Shown here: positions 32,376-44,245 of the stretch, piece after piece
Layout of the letters: the number at the start of each line of letters is the position of its first letter
Numbering within the stretch: position 1 is the first letter of the stretch
Assembly (NCBI GenBank): GCA_001692895.1
Contig: KV748185.1
Location: 2,573,612-2,637,611, forward strand
Direction of reading: 5' to 3'
Length of the DNA: 64,000 bases
Source of the DNA: Cenococcum geophilum 1.58
Taxonomy: Eukaryota; Ascomycota; Dothideomycetes; Gloniales; Gloniaceae
Made by a program: the position numbers and the translations under genes
Notes under the pieces: model-generated
Told to the model about the DNA's origin: nothing
What the model saw: only the letters and a program-made list of their open reading frames with translations
The model's database searches: none

Positions 32376-33787
32376 CTCTAGGGCTGCGGGCTAATCTATA
32401 TATTCACGGAAGGCCTATACTCTCCCAAAACTATACCTAAACTAGATATTAAATCTAGTGGGCCAATTTACCCCACTATATACCTCCCTTAACAACTTCT
32501 AAAACTCTAAAACTCCCTATTATTAAAATAAAGGTATAGTAAGTAACCGTATATATCCCTTGCCTTTACTATAAACCCAAGATAGTAAATAAGGAGACTC
32601 TATTCTAGTTAAATAAGACCGCTTATATCTGCCTAGCGGGGCAGTATAAAAGGTATTAGACTAACAGCTCTTAAATAATATAGCTTTTTCGCATCCTCCT
32701 ATTTGCTTAATTCTGTCCTATAGTTCTTTAGGCAGCTTTATATAACTTTATCCTTCTATAATAATAGGGGGCACTCTACTTAGGTCTACCGCAATAGTTA
32801 AAGGATTAATTCTATTATTAACGCAGTAGGAATATAAGCGGCTATTAAAGCGCTCTATTTTGGTTATATATATAAGCTAAAATATATCCTTACAGTTTTT
32901 AATAGCCCTAAAACGGTAGGAATATATCTATTTCCTAACTTTATTCCTATTGCCATTAAGAAGAAGGTTATAATTTTAAATTACTGCTAAAAAAATCCTA
33001 TTATTGTCTACCTAAAAGGGCGTTAGATAAGGCGCTGGCAGCTATAAGCTTAACTATAGTAGGGAAGCGGTATAGGATTACATTGTAAAGATTGGTATAT
33101 CTAAATAGCGGACGGGGTGGCGCTTTTAAGTTTTAGTAAATATCTATTAGTTATACCTAGGTTTCTCCATTTACAACCTTAAGGTTATTATAATTATCCT
33201 AGATACTAATAAACTATAGCAGTATTATTTGCCAGATCTTAGCTAAAGACTCTATTACCCTATAAGGAAAGTAAGACATAGTTATATATACGTCTCCTTT
33301 CTTATACGGTTAAGCTACCTAATTAGTTATATACTTTTTAACGTCTTTAGTAGTCTAGTTATAGCCTAAGATTTTATATATAAATCCGTCGCCCTTAGTT
33401 AATCCTTACGCTTTAAAATCTTCCTATTATAATTTTAAGTAATAATATATGTCTAGTAGAATAATTATACAGTTATCCTTAGTCTTATTATTTAAAGAAA
33501 CGCTTTCTTAGATTATATTAGCACTGCGTCTACCTTTTAAAAGAAATGGAATATTAAGATTAATATAGTAGAAAGTTGTAGAGTCTCCCTTAATAGCGAA
33601 CTTTGTATAATAAGGGTAGGAGATAAGTTACTACTAGCTATTAGGTCTAAGGGCGTAATAGAGACAGTAATACTAAGGATCCTACCTTATTAGCTACTAG
33701 TAGAGACTATAGACTTTTATTCTTAACTAGCTATAATTTAGCCGCCTATTACAGTAATTAGATGCTAATAATAACGGTATATATATA
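32376..33787 (-). pseudogene. PhyH-like dioxygenase gene relic, copy 1 (C-terminal part)
   Basis: Minus-strand sequence collinear with 36208-37633 (copy 2); both include the junction text TTAAAGACTCTA(A)GGGCT. The relic reads GDSTTFYYINLNIPFLLKG near 33585-33530, then a block ending SLNNKTKDNCIIILL, then KKGDVYITMSYFPYRV near 33310-33260. With RIP reversed in thought only at the key sites, these are the H-x-D, PGxH-like and GD...P..PH...R positions of phytanoyl-CoA-hydroxylase-like 2-oxoglutarate/Fe(II) oxygenases. Here both the distal His (PY) and the H-x-D Asp/His are mutated. The upstream part is cut at 33787/33788 by a Helitron end. Confidence 0.55.
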
Positions 33788-34565
33788 CTAGGAGGGAATC
33801 TAATCTACTACCTCGCTACGCGAGGTGATGTCTCGCTGTCTCGACTTAGGTGGCCTTTACGTAATAATCGCGTAATATAGATTTATATAATTAATTACGT
33901 AATGTATATTAATAATAGCTATTTATATCGTCGTCGTCGTCGTCTTCTTTAAGTAATAGTACTAGCACTACTATTACTACCATTACCACCACCACTGCTA
34001 CTGCTGCCGCTCTTACTTCTGCTCTTACTTCTGCTCCCGCTACTACTACTACTACTACTACTACTACCACATCACGAAAGCAAAACTTCTGGATATATAA
34101 TATTGTCCGTTTCTATTTAATTTAGGGGAAGCAGTACTAAAATACTATTTATAGTAGTAACCTAAAACAGTACAATATAGAGCTAACTGTGTGTAAAAAC
34201 CGGCATCCATAAATTAACGCCAATAAATTTAAAAGACTGACCCTATAACTTATTTATGGTTATCGCAAAAGATAAATGAATAGAAAACTGCCGTTAACTA
34301 ATAATAAACGGCAGCTCGCCTTCTATAGAAGACAGCTTAATCCGCGGGATAACCCGTAGCTAGTTAGCGAAGGTACTACTAAGAATATAGGCCTTAAGAC
34401 AGCGGCGGCCTATCCGGGTAAGAACTATATAGGTACTATTATAGAGACCCTCTTTAGGATATAGGTTCCGTAAAAGGATTATTAGAGCGCTAACCTTAAG
34501 GTAGAGCTGTATAGGAGGAAGGCCTATAGGGTTAAAGCTCTATAAAAGCTCTATGGGGGATATAC
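33788..34565 (-). mobile_element. Helitron 3' end with Pif1-type helicase C-terminus
   Basis: The minus-strand reading of about 34565-34130 matches the C-terminal part of Helitron RepHel helicases: NPIGLPPIQLYLKVSALIIL, RNLYPKEGLYNSTYIVLTRI, LPFIISRQFSIHLSFAITIN (near), then QGQSFKFIGVNLWMP. Further down the minus strand are trinucleotide tracts (33930-34075), a hairpin CCTCGC-GTA-GCGAGG near 33813-33827, and the terminus CTAG at 33791-33788 followed by host T. Comparing with copy 2 of the dioxygenase-like gene (37634) shows insertion between A and T. The 5' portion of the Helitron is missing or not recognised beyond 34565. Confidence 0.8.
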
Positions 34566-35473
34566 CTCTCCAGTATTAATCTAGCTAGTGTTATATTGCG
34601 GTCGCTGGTTTCCTAATATTCTTTTATACTCTGCTTTAGCTCCTTTCTCTCTCTTACTATTGTCTTTACTAGCCTCTTACGCGTCCCCCTTTCTCCTCTA
34701 TATAGGTCTAGGCCCTAACGCGGTACTATTCCTCTTCTATTTTCTCTACCTATTTCTTTAATACGTCTTCCCTACTTTAGGGTTATTGGTTTATTCTCCT
34801 ATAGGGCACCTTAAAATCCCTCCATAGTTTATTTAGGCGTGTCTTAATATACTTTATAATATTAGAGTTACGCTCCTTTTACGCTCTTTATATTGCAGCC
34901 GCTTTAATATATAGTTTTAGGGGGGGGGTATTAGCTTCCTTCTTAAGCAGTACTGTGGCCGTTTACTTATACCCGCCTGGAATACTCTAGAGGCATATTA
35001 TTTGGACCTTTTAGAGCTGTTTAAGGAGTGATTTAGGGGGGCCTTTTCCGGTTTCTCCTATGGCCCAGATACTAGATCTATACGTTATAGTTGGCCAGAT
35101 AACTGCTGTGTATAGTAGGCGTGACCTCTAGAAGCATAGACCCTATATGCTCCGGCTAATTAAGGTAAAGATTAATACTTAGTATATAGGCATTCGTAAT
35201 ATTAGGTTTAATATAAATTCTAAAGTTATAGGTTAGTAGTAGAAGATTAATACGTAACTTATTATATAGGCTTAATATACTAATAGATATGGCAAGATTA
35301 AGGCTCTAACCGTTAACCTCTTGATTATATATACTCCAGATATAAATTACTAGCGGCCTCTTACCTATTAATAATTAATTAACTCCATAATAAGCTTTTA
35401 ACGCCCTTATAAAGCTTAGAGCTTAATATAATGTCTTATATACTTACTAGTAGTATTATAAATTTAATAGGCT
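34566..35473. other. Unassigned segment right of the Helitron fragment
   Basis: It might hold the rest of the Helitron or of the interrupted mariner element, but I recognise no motif. A plus-strand stretch about 35150-35520 stays partly open. Pyrimidine-rich tracts lie at 34620-34760 and a G-run at 34921-34929. Confidence 0.35.
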
Positions 35474-35727
35474 TATTGTAAAGCATATTGCCTAAGTATA
35501 CGGTAAGGAGTAAATAAGCCGAATATAAGTTATAGGAGAGTTGATGGAAGAGGACGATATAGTAAAGAGTAAGTATAGCAATACCCTAATATAGAGAAAG
35601 ACAAACCGATAAGGAGGGAAAGGGCTATAAGCCTAAGGAGATATTAAGGCCTAGCCGAAGGCTGGCCTTAGTAGCCCCTAAGAGCTCCTAGGCGTATACC
35701 TAAGTAAGGAATAAAATACCCCTTATA
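35474..35727 (-). repeat. Right terminal inverted repeat (copy 3)
   Basis: In reverse complement it reads AGGGGTATTTTATTCCTTACT, then GCCAGCCTTCGGCTAGGCC, and continues collinear with 16721-16972 to AGCATATTGCC near 35480. It is opposite in orientation to 31319-31517. Confidence 0.72.
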
Positions 35728-36199
35728 CTTATAAATTAAGCTTACTAGGTATTAGCGCTATAAAAAGTACTATTATAACGCCAATTAGTATTATATATTT
35801 AGTTAGGTAGATATTAAATTAATAAATAAGAACTTATAGGAGTAGGTAACTAGTATTTAGCAAGGTATTATAAATATTAAGAATCTACCTTATAAGCTTG
35901 CTACTCGGCTTACTAAAAGAGCAGTAATAAGAGGTAAAAGTAGTAAAGGAGTATACCAATCTACCTTAAGCGAGAGCTCTGTAGTTAATAGCCTAGGCAT
36001 TATTAATTACATTTCTATTAGCTCTACAGGCTTTATACTAGTGTGGGAGGGTATAGTGTCTCTTAGATGGAAAGTTAATAGTGCTATTAGGCTGTTGGTC
36101 TGTTGGTCTGTTAGTTAGTTATAATTAGTTAGAATTAAGCAGTAAGAAGATAAAGAAAAGAGTATATTAAAGGAAAATTGTATGTCTATTGGTGTTACC
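35728..36199. other. AT-rich spacer
   Basis: No recognisable gene. A short CTGTTGGT triple repeat lies near 36090-36110. It ends where homology between the two dioxygenase-like copies begins. Confidence 0.4.
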
Positions 36200-38960
36200 T
36201 AAGTTATTAAAGACTCTAAGGGCTCTAGACCGACCTATATAACTATAAAAGGCCTAGGCTTTCCTAAAGCTATACCTAATCTAGATGTTAAATCTATAGG
36301 GCTAAATTACACTACTATATACCTCCCCTACCTAAGTCGTTGTCCCCTAACGACTTCTAAAACTTTAAAACTCCTTATCTTTAAAATAAAGGCGCAGTAG
36401 GTGATTGTATACGTTCCTTACCTTTACTATAAACCCAAGATAGTAAATAAGGAGACTCTATTCTGGTTAAACAAGACCGTTTTTATCCGCCTGGCTAAGT
36501 AGTATAAGAGGTATTAGACTGGCGGCTCTTAGATAATATAGCTCTTTTATATCCTTTTACTTACTCAGTTCTGTCTTATAATTCTTTAGGTAACTCCGCA
36601 TAACTCTATCCTTTTACAATAATTAGGGGTACTTTACTGAGATCTACCGTAACCGTTAAAGGATTAATTCTATTGTTAACGTAGTAGAAGTATAAGCGGC
36701 TATTAAAGCGCCTTATTTTAGTTATATGTATAAGCTAAAACGTATCCTTATAGTTCTTAACGGCCTTTAGATAATAGGAATATATCTATTTTATAACTTC
36801 GTTCCCGTTACCGGTAAGAAGAAGATTATAATCTTAAATTACTACTAGAGAATCCTATTGTTATTTACTAAGAAGGGCGTTAAATAGAGCGTTGGTAGCT
36901 ATAAGCTTAACTACTATAGGAAGTAATATAGAATTACGCTATAGAGATTAGCATGTCTAGACGGCGTATAGGGCGGCGTTCTTAAGTCTTAGTGCGTATC
37001 TACTAACTCTGCCTAAGTACCTCCTTTAGTGACCTTAAGGTTATTATAATTGTCCTAAATACTAACAAACTATAGTAGCATTATTCGCTAAGTTTTAGGT
37101 AAAGGTCCTTTTACTCTATAAAGGTAAGGTATAGTTATACGTATATCTCCTTTCTTACATAGCTGAGCTACCCAGTTAGTTATATACTTTTTTACGTCTT
37201 TAGTGGTTTAGTCTTAGTTAGAGATCTTATAAATAAATCCGTTGCCCTTAATTAACCCTCACGCCTTAAGATCCTCTTATTATGATTTTAGGTGGTAATA
37301 TATACTAGGTAGGATAATTATATAGTTATCCTTAGTCTTATTATCTAGAGAAACACTTCCTTAGATTATATTAGCACTGTATCCACTTTTAAGGAGTAAG
37401 GGAATATTAATGTTAATATAGTGGAAAGCTATAGAGTCTCCTTTAACCGCGAATTTTATATAATAAGGGTAGGAAATAAATTACTACTAGCTGTTAGGTC
37501 TAAAAGCGCAATAAAGATAATAATACTAAGGGTCTTATTTTATTAACTATTAGTAAAAACCATAAACTATTGTTTTTAACTAGCTATAATTTAGCCGCCT
37601 ATTAATTAGACGCTAATAGTGGCGGTATATATATATTTCCTTATTAATTATTGCTAAGATATTAGAATCCCACTACTATCTAAATACGTTTAAAATTATA
37701 GATCCTTCTCGCTGCTATACTTCTTAGTTTTTTAATAATATTATCTAATTTAGCAAAGCATCTCTGTTATATAAAAACCTTGGCGCTAAGTTATAAATAA
37801 ACTATTCTAGTCTTAAGAAATTAGACGGAACTAGAGGTCTATAAGCCTTTCTAAACTAAGAGTACGTAGTAAAATTAGTCTTTATAGTGCTAAGATGGTT
37901 ATAAGCGTAATATATTAAACGGAGTCTATAATACAGTGCGGTATAGTTTAGACCCTTTATTACTAAACCTATACGTCCTTCTATAGCTTATATATACATC
38001 TAGCAGACCTTATATATCTCTAAATTAGAACTAGCTACCCTATACTAACTATATAAGAGCTTTATAACCTTAGTTAGTTTAATTTTAGTAGTTTGGTTTA
38101 AGGACGTCTTAAGATAAGCGGGTATGTTATCCTTATAGTTATATCCTCATTTTACGTAGAGTATTACTATAGTATCTGCGGCCTCCTTAATATACTCCTT
38201 ATTATCTCCTAGCTTAATAACATTCTTATTAAATATTAATACTACCCCTAGCCCTCCTACTTCCGAGTAAGTAATTATTAGCCCTCTTTTTAAATTCCTC
38301 TTTAATAAAGATACTAGTAGCTATAGGGGCAAGCTAATAGGCGTTCTAGCTGCAAGAATGCTCTTATTTATAGATAATAAAGGTAAGTTAACTAATATAG
38401 GCGATCCCTGTTGGGATAGGCTTAGTATAATACTAACGCCTCCTCCTTAAACAGGTGTTAACGGCTAAAAAGCTAAAGGATTTATTATATTAGAAGCATA
38501 TTATAAATATATTTACAGTATAAGAGCTAAGCTCTCTCCTACCTATCTAATTCCGATATTAGTAACCTCTAGTCCTACTATAGTTAGCCTTTTATTTCTT
38601 AGCGATAGGTCCTTATTTAGAATAAGGAAGCCAGTTAAGTGTCTCCCTAAACTATACCTATTTATCACCACCTAGTCTAATATTACTCTTCCTAATATTT
38701 TAGGCGCGAGCGCGAAGTTAGTTAGCTATAGTTAAGTAGTATTCTTAATGCCGTGTTCTAGATAATTAAGCCTCTTAACTAGGGCTTTATTAACTTGCGC
38801 TATTACTTTATAAAGTAGGTAAACGGTAAGCTTTTAGGCGGTAGAAAGAAAGTAGTAGGAGACTATATATTTTAGCGGTCCGTTAAGAATATTCTATTTC
38901 TAGGCTTTTTAGATGGTTTTTCTAGCTTTATTACACTAATTTCTTTAATCTTTTGCTATC
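36200..38960 (-). pseudogene. PhyH-like dioxygenase gene relic, copy 2 (longer copy)
   Basis: One minus-strand frame, broken only by RIP-type stops, can be followed from about 38960 to about 36850, roughly 700 codons. The N-terminal two thirds (for example LGRHLTGFLILNKDLSLRNK near 38650-38590 and RKAYRPLVPSNFLRLE near 37840-37790) match no family I know. The C-terminal third has GDSIAFHYINVNIPLLLKSG near 37440-37380, SLDNKTKDN then PS-IYYHL near 37340-37290, and KKGDIRITILYLYRVKGP near 37160-37110, followed by a (R)IMLLWF-like block. This spacing of H-x-D, a downstream GxH-like block and GD..P..H...R fits PhyH-type 2-oxoglutarate/Fe(II) oxygenases. Distal His is Tyr. The start is not fixed; upstream reading may extend towards 39350. 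Confidence 0.55.
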
Positions 38961-39599
38961 TTACTAATGTTAGAAATGTCCTTAAAGATTATTAAAAACG
39001 CGTCCTTTCCTAAAGATACTTGCAGCCCATTATTATAATTAACGAAATTAACTACTATACTAGCAGCATCTGCGTAGTTCTCTCTCTTAAGTAGAATCTC
39101 ATTATAGATTTAGACAAGTACTATATAATACTAATTAACTATAAAGCCTCTAACTTTTGCAAGGACATCGCTGATCTGTTACTTAGCTCCTTTATATAGT
39201 ACCAGTAGTTTACTAGATAAAGATATAATAAGAGTGCTATTGTTAATTCTGCTTAGTTTATACTTTAGCTAATTTATAGTTATCTTTAAAGTTTATTAAA
39301 GGCGAAAAGGTAAAGTTCTAAATAGGGTTTCCTAATCTAAATGGTTTATTGAATTTAGGTAGTAGTATAGAGTTCTACCGGCTCTAATTATTAAATAGAC
39401 TAATTATAATTTTCTATCCCTAGGATGAAAAATCGCTATTAGCTTAGTAAAGGCAGTAAGCAAAACTAATATCTTTGCAGTGAATAATACTAGCTAGCTA
39501 TATATAAATATTTCCCCACCCTTACCTTACTATTAATATATATTAGATTCCTATAACTAAAAAAAGTAAATAAAAAAGCGTAATAGAAAGAGCTTTAGG
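38961..39599. other. Spacer between dioxygenase relic and Gypsy half, with palindrome
   Basis: Mostly unassigned AT-rich sequence. Around 39407-39434 lies a decayed copy of a 27-bp palindrome (ATTTTCTATCC...GGATGAAAAAT, with flank CGCTATTAGCT) that also occurs at 29802-29828 and 55338-55364. It is roughly 200 bp past the 3' end of the minus-strand Gypsy pol. Confidence 0.4.
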
Positions 39600-41455
39600 A
39601 AATATAGTAAATAAATAAATAGATTATATGGCTATTATCTATATCCCCTTCCCTACCTTAGAACTTAACTGTCCCCTAGTTAAATATTTTATACTTAATT
39701 CTATTAAATAATCTTTCTAAAACGCGTAATTCTTAAACTACGCGGCGTTATAATACTAGTAAATTTTATATAGCATCTTCCTTAGGTTCTAGCTCTACTG
39801 TTACTTTTTATAGTATAGTTCCGCCTAATTAGTTAAGCTAGTCTTTTTAGCGGACCTTAGATATTTATTATTAATAGAACTTCTTTAATCTATTCCTTAG
39901 AGTTTAATTATAAAATAGCGTGCCGTTAAGATCCTTAATTAAGTACTATCCTTTATAAGAGTAACTCTTATATATATAGAATAGGCCTAGCTATTTTAGA
40001 TCTAACTTATAACTACTAGAATAATTTTACTTAAACTACGTGTTATAAAGTATAACTATATTTCTAACCTTAAATCCGTCCTAGCGAATGCGATAGGTAT
40101 TATTAAAATACTCCTTATTTACTACCCTCAGTTGTCTTATATGCGTAATAGCCTCTCGCATATCCGCGTCTCTTTAGTTAAACTATTTTATATAAAGTGC
40201 TAGTAGCTCTATAGTGGTCTAGACTATTTACTAAGGTAGCGTTTACTAGGTAGGTATATAAAGTTTAATAGGAAGAATATACTTATATCCGCATATAACT
40301 TTTACTAGTATTATTCCCGTAGACCGCTTAATAGTTGTTTTATCTACCTATAAAACAGTATAAAGATTATCCAGCTATAAGCTATCTATCTTTGCTAAAG
40401 CGTCTATTATAGGTTTATAGCCTTACTTTATAAAACCTTATACCTAAGCGTAATAGGCGAAAGCTATAACCCTCTTAATATTATAGAGCTCTATAAGCGC
40501 AGCGGTAACGTTAGTATTCTCTCCCCTACTATTTACAGAGAGCTATTTAAATGCTCCTTATTAGCAGATAATATCTTTATAAAGGAACTTCGCTATACTT
40601 TTTATATCCTTATTTTAAAGGGCCTAAGCTTCTACCTATCTAGATATATATTCTTAAGTAATAACTAGGTACTAGAATTTAAGACGGCTTAAAGGTATAA
40701 ATATAATATTTACTGCTACTTATTGCCATAAAGTGGACTCCTATATAGGGTGTATTGCTTATTCTTCCTATCCCGGCTATTGCTTTTAGTATTATAGACA
40801 CGACTTAATATACTATAATATCTAATCCTATAGCCCTGGCCACTAATATTAATTTAAACCCCTCTAATACATTCCCTTTTATCTATAATATCCGCTTTAA
40901 TTATAAAGGCTTTTAATAATCTCCTACTAAGCGTCCTTATTATTAACTACCCTTTATATTAGTACATTTTTCAACTATTAGTAAAAGAGCTATTAATTAC
41001 GCACCAGGAACTTTAGCGTATATTATTTAAACTTTTTAAACTCCTTAGTATTTATCTCTTCTAAATATTATAAGGTTACTAGCCACTTTGTAATCTCCTA
41101 AGATTTCTCTAAATATAAGTCTTCTAATAGCAGACCTACTTTTATTTTAAGAGGGGCAGCTATATATTCTAAGGCACTTAGTTTATAGTTAATAAACTCT
41201 TTAATATCCTTAGTCGGCTTATTAGGTTATTTACTATTAGGTAGCTATTACAAAAGTTTATTAGCTAGGCTATTTTTCTTCCCTAGCATATATCTAATAT
41301 TAAAGTCCTATAGCTAGATCTATACTAGCTATCTTATTATTAAGGCTCCGGGTAAATTAGTAGCGGTATAATTTAGTTATACGACTAGGGTATTTATGTC
41401 CGTCTCTACTGTAAAATAAACGCCGTATAGGTATATGTTAGGCTATAGAGATGCA
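39600..41455 (-). pseudogene. Gypsy RNase H-integrase relic (3' half of pol)
   Basis: The minus-strand reading starts in RNase H (VYFTVETDINTLVV near 41425-41385, then a block with Asp to Asn). It continues through a linker to the integrase H2C2 zinc region around 41000-40830, core sequence, and a clear integrase C-terminus: YILPIELYIPT near 40270-40240, RDADMREAITHIRQLRVVNK near 40170-40115, and GFKVRNIVILYNT near 40085-40045. The upstream part (gag, protease, RT) is absent on this strand. The frame stops abruptly near 41455, shortly before the plus-strand Gypsy half begins. Confidence 0.78.
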
Positions 41456-41773
41456 CTAGCCGTAACCGGCTTAGCGCAGGCGAGGCGTAGGCGAGGCGCC
41501 TACAAAACGTAGACGCCCGCATTAGAGAACAGCAGAATTCAGTTTTATAGTTCTACTTTATCAAGAACCAGATACTCCTTACATCCCACTACTGTTATTA
41601 CGTTACTATATACCCTTAGGGCCTTGGCGTCCTAATATTTCTAAATTTTCTTCCCTTTTTAGGGGTAGCGGTCTGGTAATACAGTGGTCTACTAAGGCTG
41701 CGACTACGTAGCGACAGCCCTCTATTAAAAAGACGACCTGTATTTATTAACTGCATTATAGTTTATTAACCTA
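41456..41773. other. Junction and 5' leader of the plus-strand Gypsy half
   Basis: Unlike its surroundings, 41459-41520 is GC-rich (CGCAGGCGAGGCGTAGGCGAGGCGCC direct repeats of GGCGAGGCG). It is followed by leader-like sequence up to the gag start at 41774. No LTR pair or primer-binding site could be assigned. Confidence 0.4.
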
Positions 41774-44245
41774 ATGGCGAGACGTGGGCGTAATGTTAGC
41801 GTAGTACGTAGTACTAAGTTTAGGGATTAGCCCTAGGATAACGCGGGCGGACCTACGTCCTAGATAGAACTAGAGACTATAGGTAAGGATACTATATAGG
41901 AAGAAATATAACGGCTGGAAAACGAGAAGCTATAACTCCTAGAGTAAGGAAAACTATAGTTACTTAGGGAAGAGGTAGAAATGCTAAGATAACGTTAACG
42001 TGGTAAGGCGACGTTAACTCCCATTCCTAACCCAAATTTGCTACCTTAGAGCATTCTATTAGAGTACTTAGAGGGTAGCTTAAGGCATTTAAACCTTAAG
42101 CAGAAGGCTACTAATATAATAGGCGCTTCGTTAAAATAGGCCGTTAAAATAAAGAAGATTGCTCTATATTATGGTAAGAGTATATAAGAGCACTAAGACT
42201 TCCGTAATAGCTTAAAGCTAGCGTTCTGCCTAGAGCTTAATGCTTTTGCGGATAAGGATACTAAAGTTGCGTTTACTATATAATATATAAAGGGGACCAA
42301 CCAAACCCTTTAGCTATAGTACGAAGATAACTATTTAGACACGTAGTTTACCTAGGAGAAGCTTATAGAATTCTTACTTAATTAGATTAAAAGTCCTATT
42401 AATTAAGAACTATATGTAGCCCTAACCTATATAAGGGCAATACAGTGAACCGATTAACCTATAAATAAGTTTACTGCTTACCTAACCTCCTTAGAAGCGC
42501 AAATTAATTCTCCCTATAATATAAAGCATCTTATAATACACCTATTTGCGAAGCTACGGCTAGAGCTACGGCTCACAATTACTAACTATTAGGAATTTCT
42601 ATAAACTTAAAATTAGCTTATTTCCCTAGCTGCCCTATTAAAGGAAAACTAGAAGAGCGCGAGCGCCCTATAGGCTAGAGGCAATAGGCGCGCCGCGAAC
42701 TTAAATATAAAGACTACCCTATTGGGTAACTTAGGGAAAGCGGACTCTAAAACTACCGCTAGTAACGCAATAGTGGGGCGAAGTAGTATCGCTAGGGGTT
42801 TAACCTAACCTAAAAGGAATTATAAAAATTGTAGTAAGCTAGGATATTAGTGGCGATAGTGCCCAGAGCTATAATAGTACTAGCCGCCGCTAAGCAGTGT
42901 AAACGCCATCTCTATACTAGGAAAAGGTAGGCGCCCTTAGAGCCCCTTACACCAGTAGGGCGTAAGCTACTACTAGATTGTAAGAAAGCTATTACTATTT
43001 TAGGAGAAGTCCTATCTAAGCAGACTTAGAAGGAGACCTTAGTAATGCTTAATCTTGGCGCTAAAGTAAATGTAATTAATTAATAATTTGCAATAGAGTA
43101 TAACTTTAAGATACTAGATATAGAATTACCTACCTACTCCTAGTTAAATAAAACTTAGGCATATTGCTATAAAGCCTATAAGGTACTATTACAAATAAAG
43201 GACAGCTAGGGTAGGATTAGGGAAGTAACCTTTGTCTACTATAGAATAACTAATATATCCCCTACTGTTACCCTAGGTATACCGGAGTTAAAGAAGGCCT
43301 AACTTCTTATTAACTATAAGGAAAAGGCGCGGCGATAAAAGCTAGATAGCTCGTCTCTATTGCTATAAACCCCTAAAGGTTTTATAAAGTCTCTTTAGAG
43401 GGAATATAAGGTCTTCGCCCTAGTAATTGCTGGATTAATGCCTAGTAAATAAAATAACGGCAGCTTACTAGTTCTTCCCCTATAGTTAAAAAAAGCTAAT
43501 AATGTTTTCTTATATAAGGAAGTAGGAAAGCTACCCTAATACTACTAGGGCGACTATACTATTAACCTAAAAAAGGGATAGGAGGTCCTATATAGACTAC
43601 TCTATAACCTCTTAGTTAAGGAGCTAGAGGTACTAAGGGAGTACTTAAATAACGCCTTAGCTAAAGGCTAAATCTAACTAAGTACTAGTCCTATAGGGGC
43701 ACCTATCCTATTTATACCTAAAAAGGATAGGAAGCTATGGCTCTATATAAACTATAGAGGCCTTAATAAGGTAATAATTAAGAATTGTCTTATACTACTA
43801 TTAATTAGTAAGACCTTAGACCGCTTAGCAGGGTTAAAGATCTTTACTAAGTTAGACCTAATAAATATATACTACCGCCTTTATATCCGTTGGGGTAATA
43901 AGTAAAAAACGGCGTTCCGTACGCGTTACGGCCACTTTAAGTATTTAGTTTTGCCTTTTAGGCTAACTAACGGACTAGCGACCTTTTAGGGCTATATTAA
44001 TTGGGCCTTATTAGGACTAGTAGATATCTTCTATATAGTCTACCTTAATAATATTCTAATTTTCTCTAAAAATCCAGAGGAACACTAGCGCTACGTACTA
44101 GAAGTGCTATATAGATTACGGTAATATTAACTATATATAAACCTTAAGAAGTGCAGGTTTAACGTACAAGAGGTTAAGTTCCTAGGATATATTATTAGTC
44201 CTAAAGGCGTAGCGATAAATCCTAGCCGGGTACGTTAGGAAAAAA
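41774..44245 (+). pseudogene. Gypsy Gag-protease-RT relic, truncated after RT
   Basis: It starts ATG 41774 (MARRGRNVSVVRSTKFRD). Gag has a long charged segment, a capsid (IKGTNQTL, then LEAQINSPYNIKHLI near 42495-42540) and a canonical CX2CX4HX4C knuckle at 42821-42862 (Y-K-N-C-S-K-L-G-Y-stop-W-R-stop-C). Protease text with LGAKVNVIN lies near 43047-43080. Reverse transcriptase runs about 43660-44230 with RKLWLYINYRGLNKV, FTKLDLINIYYRL and YLNNILIFS at 44041-44067 (both catalytic Asp turned to Asn). It stops at about 44245, after FLGYIISPKGVAINPSRVR, where an AGCATTT-rich sequence begins. RNase H and integrase are missing. Confidence 0.85.

Larger units (their letters stand above)
31319..35727 (+). 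mobile_element. Long-TIR DNA transposon with mariner-type transposase, later interrupted
   Basis: The ends are inverted copies of one about 200-250-bp sequence: 31319-31517 (plus) and 35474-35727 (minus), both opening with (TA)AGGG-TA-TTTT...CCTTAC. A Tc1/mariner-type transposase begins just inside the left end and stops at about 32375, where a repeated dioxygenase-like segment starts. That segment in turn contains a Helitron end. Reading these as one interrupted element is inference from the inverted ends. The C-terminal part of the transposase was not found before the right end. Confidence 0.55.

Noticed and set aside
36200-38960. Crypton/DUF3435-type recombinase for the repeated gene
   Set aside because: I looked for the tyrosine recombinase boxes in the minus-strand reading and did not find them; the oxygenase-like pattern fits better.
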